From: Alcanivorax sp.
Lineage (GTDB): Bacteria > Pseudomonadota > Gammaproteobacteria > Pseudomonadales > Alcanivoracaceae
Length of the DNA stretch: 64,000 nucleotides
Direction of reading: 5' to 3'
Assembly (NCBI GenBank): GCA_017794945.1
Contig: CP051239.1
Location: 1,364,001-1,428,000, forward strand
A program made the position numbers and the translations under genes. Position 1 is the first letter of the stretch. The number at the start of each line of letters is the position of its first letter. The notes beneath the pieces were generated by a model, which did no database searches, was not told the origin of the DNA, and saw only the letters and a list, made by a program, of their open reading frames with translations. Shown piece by piece: positions 61,798 through 64,000 of the stretch.

Positions 61798-63136
61798 GAT
61801 CCAACAGCGCTTCCAGGCGCTGACGGTCCAGGTCGGTGTGCGCGAGCGCCACCTCGATCACCGGCCGGCCGGTGGAAAACGCTTCCTTGGCGATGGCGGC
61901 GGCCTTTTCGTAGCCGATCACCGGGTTAAGCGCGGTGACCAGAATCGGGTTGCGGCCCACGCCTTCCGCCAGGTGCTCCTGGTTCCAGGTCAGCCCTTCA
62001 ATGGCCTGGTCGGCCAGATTGCGGCAGCTGTTGGCCAGCCAGCGGGTCATATCCAGCAGATTGGTGGCCACCAGTGGCAGCATCACATTGAGCTGGAAAT
62101 TGCCACTCTGCGCCGCCACGGTATTGGCCTGATCCAACCCCATCACCTGGGCGGCCACCATGGTGGCGGACTCACAGATGACCGGGTTCACCTTGCCGGG
62201 CATGATCGACGACCCGGGCTGGGTGGCCGGCAGCCGCAGTTCCGAGAGGCCGTGAATCGGCCCGGAGTTCATCCAGCGCAGGTCGTTGCTGATTTTCATC
62301 AGCACCACCGCCAGGCCACGCAAGGCGGCGGACAAGTTCAGCGGTGCGTCCACCGCGCTTTGCGCCACCGAAGGATACGGCAAGGCGGTGAAGGGTTCAC
62401 CGGTGTCGTCCGCCAGGGCGGCGGCGAAGCGGTCACCGAATTCCGCATGGGCGTTGATGCCGGTGCCCACCGCGGTGCCGCCCTGCGGCAGGGCATGCAG
62501 CTCATTGCGGGCGCGTGCCAGGCGTTCGCTGGCGGCCTGCAGCTGCAGCACCCAGGTGCGCAGTTCCTGCTCCACCGTCACCGGCATGGCGTCCATCAAA
62601 TGGGTGCGGCCGGTTTTGACCAGGTCCTTGCCCTCCCGCGATCGCAGCCCCAGGGTGGCGATCAGGTGTTCCAGGTCGGGCAGCAGCTGCTCGCTCACCG
62701 CCATCACCGAGGACAGGTGCATGGCCGTGGGAATAGTGTCGTTGCTGCTCTGCCCCAGGTTCACGTGGTCATTGGGGTGCACGCCGGCGTCGCCGCAAAG
62801 CCGGGCGATCACCTCGTTGACGTTCATATTGGTACTGGTGCCGGAGCCGGTTTGAAACACGTCCACCGGAAACTGGTCCGTGTGGGCGCCGCCGAGCAGT
62901 TCGTCGCAGGCGGCGACTATGGCCTGGCAGCGGTCCTCGTCAAGCAGCGCCAGGTCGGCGTTGACGTTGGCGGCGCAGCGCTTTACGCGCACCACCGCCT
63001 GAATAAAGCGGTCCGGCAGGCGCCGGCCGCTGATCGGAAAGTTATCCACCGCCCTCTGCGTCTGGGCGCCCCAGAGCGCTTCGGCGGGAACCTCGATTTC
63101 TCCCAGGGAATCCTTCTCCAAACGGGTATCGCTCAT
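61772..63136 (-). CDS. fumC: Class II fumarate hydratase FumC
   Basis: A 454-residue iron-independent fumarase converting fumarate to malate in the TCA cycle. It has the superfamily signature GSSIMPGKVNP (about 310-320), TGSGTSTNMNVNEVIA and KTGRTHLMDAMPVT. The ATG at 63136 (MSDTRLEKDSLGEIEVP) has AAGGAG 6 nt upstream and matches the family N-terminus. Iron-free FumC is often used under oxidative or iron stress. Confidence 0.97.
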   Translation of the reverse strand: MSDTRLEKDSLGEIEVPAEALWGAQTQRAVDNFPISGRRLPDRFIQAVVRVKRCAANVNADLALLDEDRCQAIVAACDELLGGAHTDQFPVDVFQTGSGTSTNMNVNEVIARLCGDAGVHPNDHVNLGQSSNDTIPTAMHLSSVMAVSEQLLPDLEHLIATLGLRSREGKDLVKTGRTHLMDAMPVTVEQELRTWVLQLQAASERLARARNELHALPQGGTAVGTGINAHAEFGDRFAAALADDTGEPFTALPYPSVAQSAVDAPLNLSAALRGLAVVLMKISNDLRWMNSGPIHGLSELRLPATQPGSSIMPGKVNPVICESATMVAAQVMGLDQANTVAAQSGNFQLNVMLPLVATNLLDMTRWLANSCRNLADQAIEGLTWNQEHLAEGVGRNPILVTALNPVIGYEKAAAIAKEAFSTGRPVIEVALAHTDLDRQRLEALLDPLKLTGPG

Positions 63137-63231
63137 GACTGCTCCTTGCGGCCCGGTGTCGGCCGACGACGGGAATGGGTCGGCACTCAGTATCGGCAAC
63201 CGGGTGCGACGGGTCCACCTTGAGCGCGGCT

Positions 63232-64000
63232 TCAGCCCTGCAACGGGCCGCTTTCCACCCGGTCCCTCCCGGCCAACTTGGCCTGGTAGAGGCGTTTGTC
63301 AGCGGCCTCCATGAGCTGCTCCAGGGTCTCGCCATCGCGCCGCCACAGGGCCACGCCGATACTGCAGGACAACGCGACGGTGACGGTCTTTTCCCGGTAA
63401 GGGGTGTCGCGGATCAGGCAACGCAGGCTATCCGCCACCTTGATTGCTTCCTCGAGCCCGGTGTCCGGCAGGAGTACGGTGAATTCCTCGCCGCCGACCC
63501 GGCACACCAGGTCGGAAGCCCGCAGCCGTCGACGCAAAACATTGGCCACGTGAATCAGCACCTGGTCACCCACCGCGTGACCATGGGTGTCGTTGACCTT
63601 CTTGAAGAAATCCAGATCGAGCACCAGCAGGGTGAGATCGGAACCGTAACGTTCCGCCCGGTGGCGCTCCTGTTGGAAGGATTCACGGAAGCGGTACAGA
63701 TTGGCCAGCCGCGTCAGCGGATCGGTGGAGGCGATCACCATCAGCCCGGCGCGGGCCTTTTCGCTCCCCCGTTCGTAGACGTAGGCGAACGCCAACGCCA
63801 CCGCGCACGAAATCAGAATATTCGCGAGGCTGGCGAAGTTGAATTCGTACAGAAAGCGCGGGTGCTTCAACACGAAGATGGCGAAGGTGGTGAGCATGAA
63901 GAACACCGCCACCGCGAACCCCAGCCGCAACCCCAACAGCAGATGGGAGATCACCGGGATAATGTAGACCCACAGGAACACCGTCGGTGAGGTGCCGGGC
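63232..64000 (-). CDS. Membrane-bound diguanylate cyclase (5' part outside window)
   Basis: The frame stays open to the window edge, so the true start lies beyond 64000. About 256 C-terminal residues are visible. At least three membrane helices (FLWVYIIPVISHLLLG, LGFAVAVFFMLTTFAIFVL, LANILISCAVALAFAYVY) are followed by a GGDEF domain. It begins ASTDPLTRLANLYRFRE and has DLDFFKKVNDTHGHAVGDQ and an intact GGEEF. The inhibitory RxxD (RASD) sits five residues before GGEEF, so product inhibition is expected. Activity: GTP to cyclic-di-GMP. Confidence 0.92.
   Translation of the reverse strand, partial: PGTSPTVFLWVYIIPVISHLLLGLRLGFAVAVFFMLTTFAIFVLKHPRFLYEFNFASLANILISCAVALAFAYVYERGSEKARAGLMVIASTDPLTRLANLYRFRESFQQERHRAERYGSDLTLLVLDLDFFKKVNDTHGHAVGDQVLIHVANVLRRRLRASDLVCRVGGEEFTVLLPDTGLEEAIKVADSLRCLIRDTPYREKTVTVALSCSIGVALWRRDGETLEQLMEAADKRLYQAKLAGRDRVESGPLQG

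Overview
The window is 64 kb of gene-dense, high-GC gammaproteobacterial chromosome. The gene content points to a marine hydrocarbon degrader of the Alcanivorax/Alloalcanivorax group. It has an AlkB-type alkane 1-monooxygenase (13769-14917) and a wax ester synthase that reads like Alcanivorax AtfA1, including its 457-residue length. It also has several acyl-CoA enzymes and a typical gammaproteobacterial mnmG-rsmG-parA-parB / atpIBEFHAGDC / glmU-glmS backbone. The genus call is inference from memory of these families; no search was run. I see no prophage, insertion sequence, CRISPR array, rRNA or tRNA.

Layout. 1-2.9 kb: the 5' part of a Tat-type TRAP solute-binding lipoprotein, and uvrD. 3-6 kb: a membrane PAS-PAS-GGDEF-EAL protein, ending at a hairpin built from heptamer repeats. 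6-11 kb: an unrecognised conserved-looking protein, a PF10118-type metal-dependent hydrolase, about 560 bp of gene-free DNA packed with nested palindromes and a REP-like element, and a large MscS-family channel. 11-18.3 kb: an alpha/beta-hydrolase-SDR fusion (EphD-like), a MerR-family regulator, alkB, and a divergent penicillin-acylase-type lipoprotein. 18.3-24.1 kb: a saccharopine-dehydrogenase-like reductase, a quinone oxidoreductase, a 4HBT thioesterase, an orphan solute-binding protein and an acyl-CoA ligase. 24.1-27.3 kb: a phospholipase-D-like protein coupled to mscL, and an exported MsrA-MsrB fusion.

27.3-42.2 kb is housekeeping on the minus strand: glmS, glmU, the complete ATP synthase operon with a good promoter ahead of atpI and a strong terminator after atpC, then parB, parA, rsmG and mnmG. 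42.4-47.9 kb: a K+/H+ antiporter, an SDR, a 604-residue acyl-CoA dehydrogenase, a HAD phosphatase and a small winged-helix protein. 48-54.9 kb: an ExeM/NucH-type nuclease with a GlyGly-CTERM tail, the wax ester synthase, a cold shock protein, a long GST-like protein and NADP-glutamate dehydrogenase. 55-64 kb: a YgjP-like metallopeptidase, an RND efflux pair, an AlkK-like acyl-CoA ligase, fumC, and a membrane diguanylate cyclase that runs off the window.

The functional theme is alkane oxidation (AlkB), acyl activation (two acyl-CoA ligases), beta-oxidation (acyl-CoA dehydrogenase, thioesterase), carbon storage as wax ester, and membrane or osmotic stress handling (MscS, MscL, PLD, RND pump). 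The least explained DNA is non-coding. One part is the nested palindromic block at 8059-8362, which includes an exact 27-nt inverted repeat enclosing two further hairpins. The other is a family of two-hairpin REP-like elements whose first stem covaries between copies. I found no convincing new protein-based defence or mobile system.
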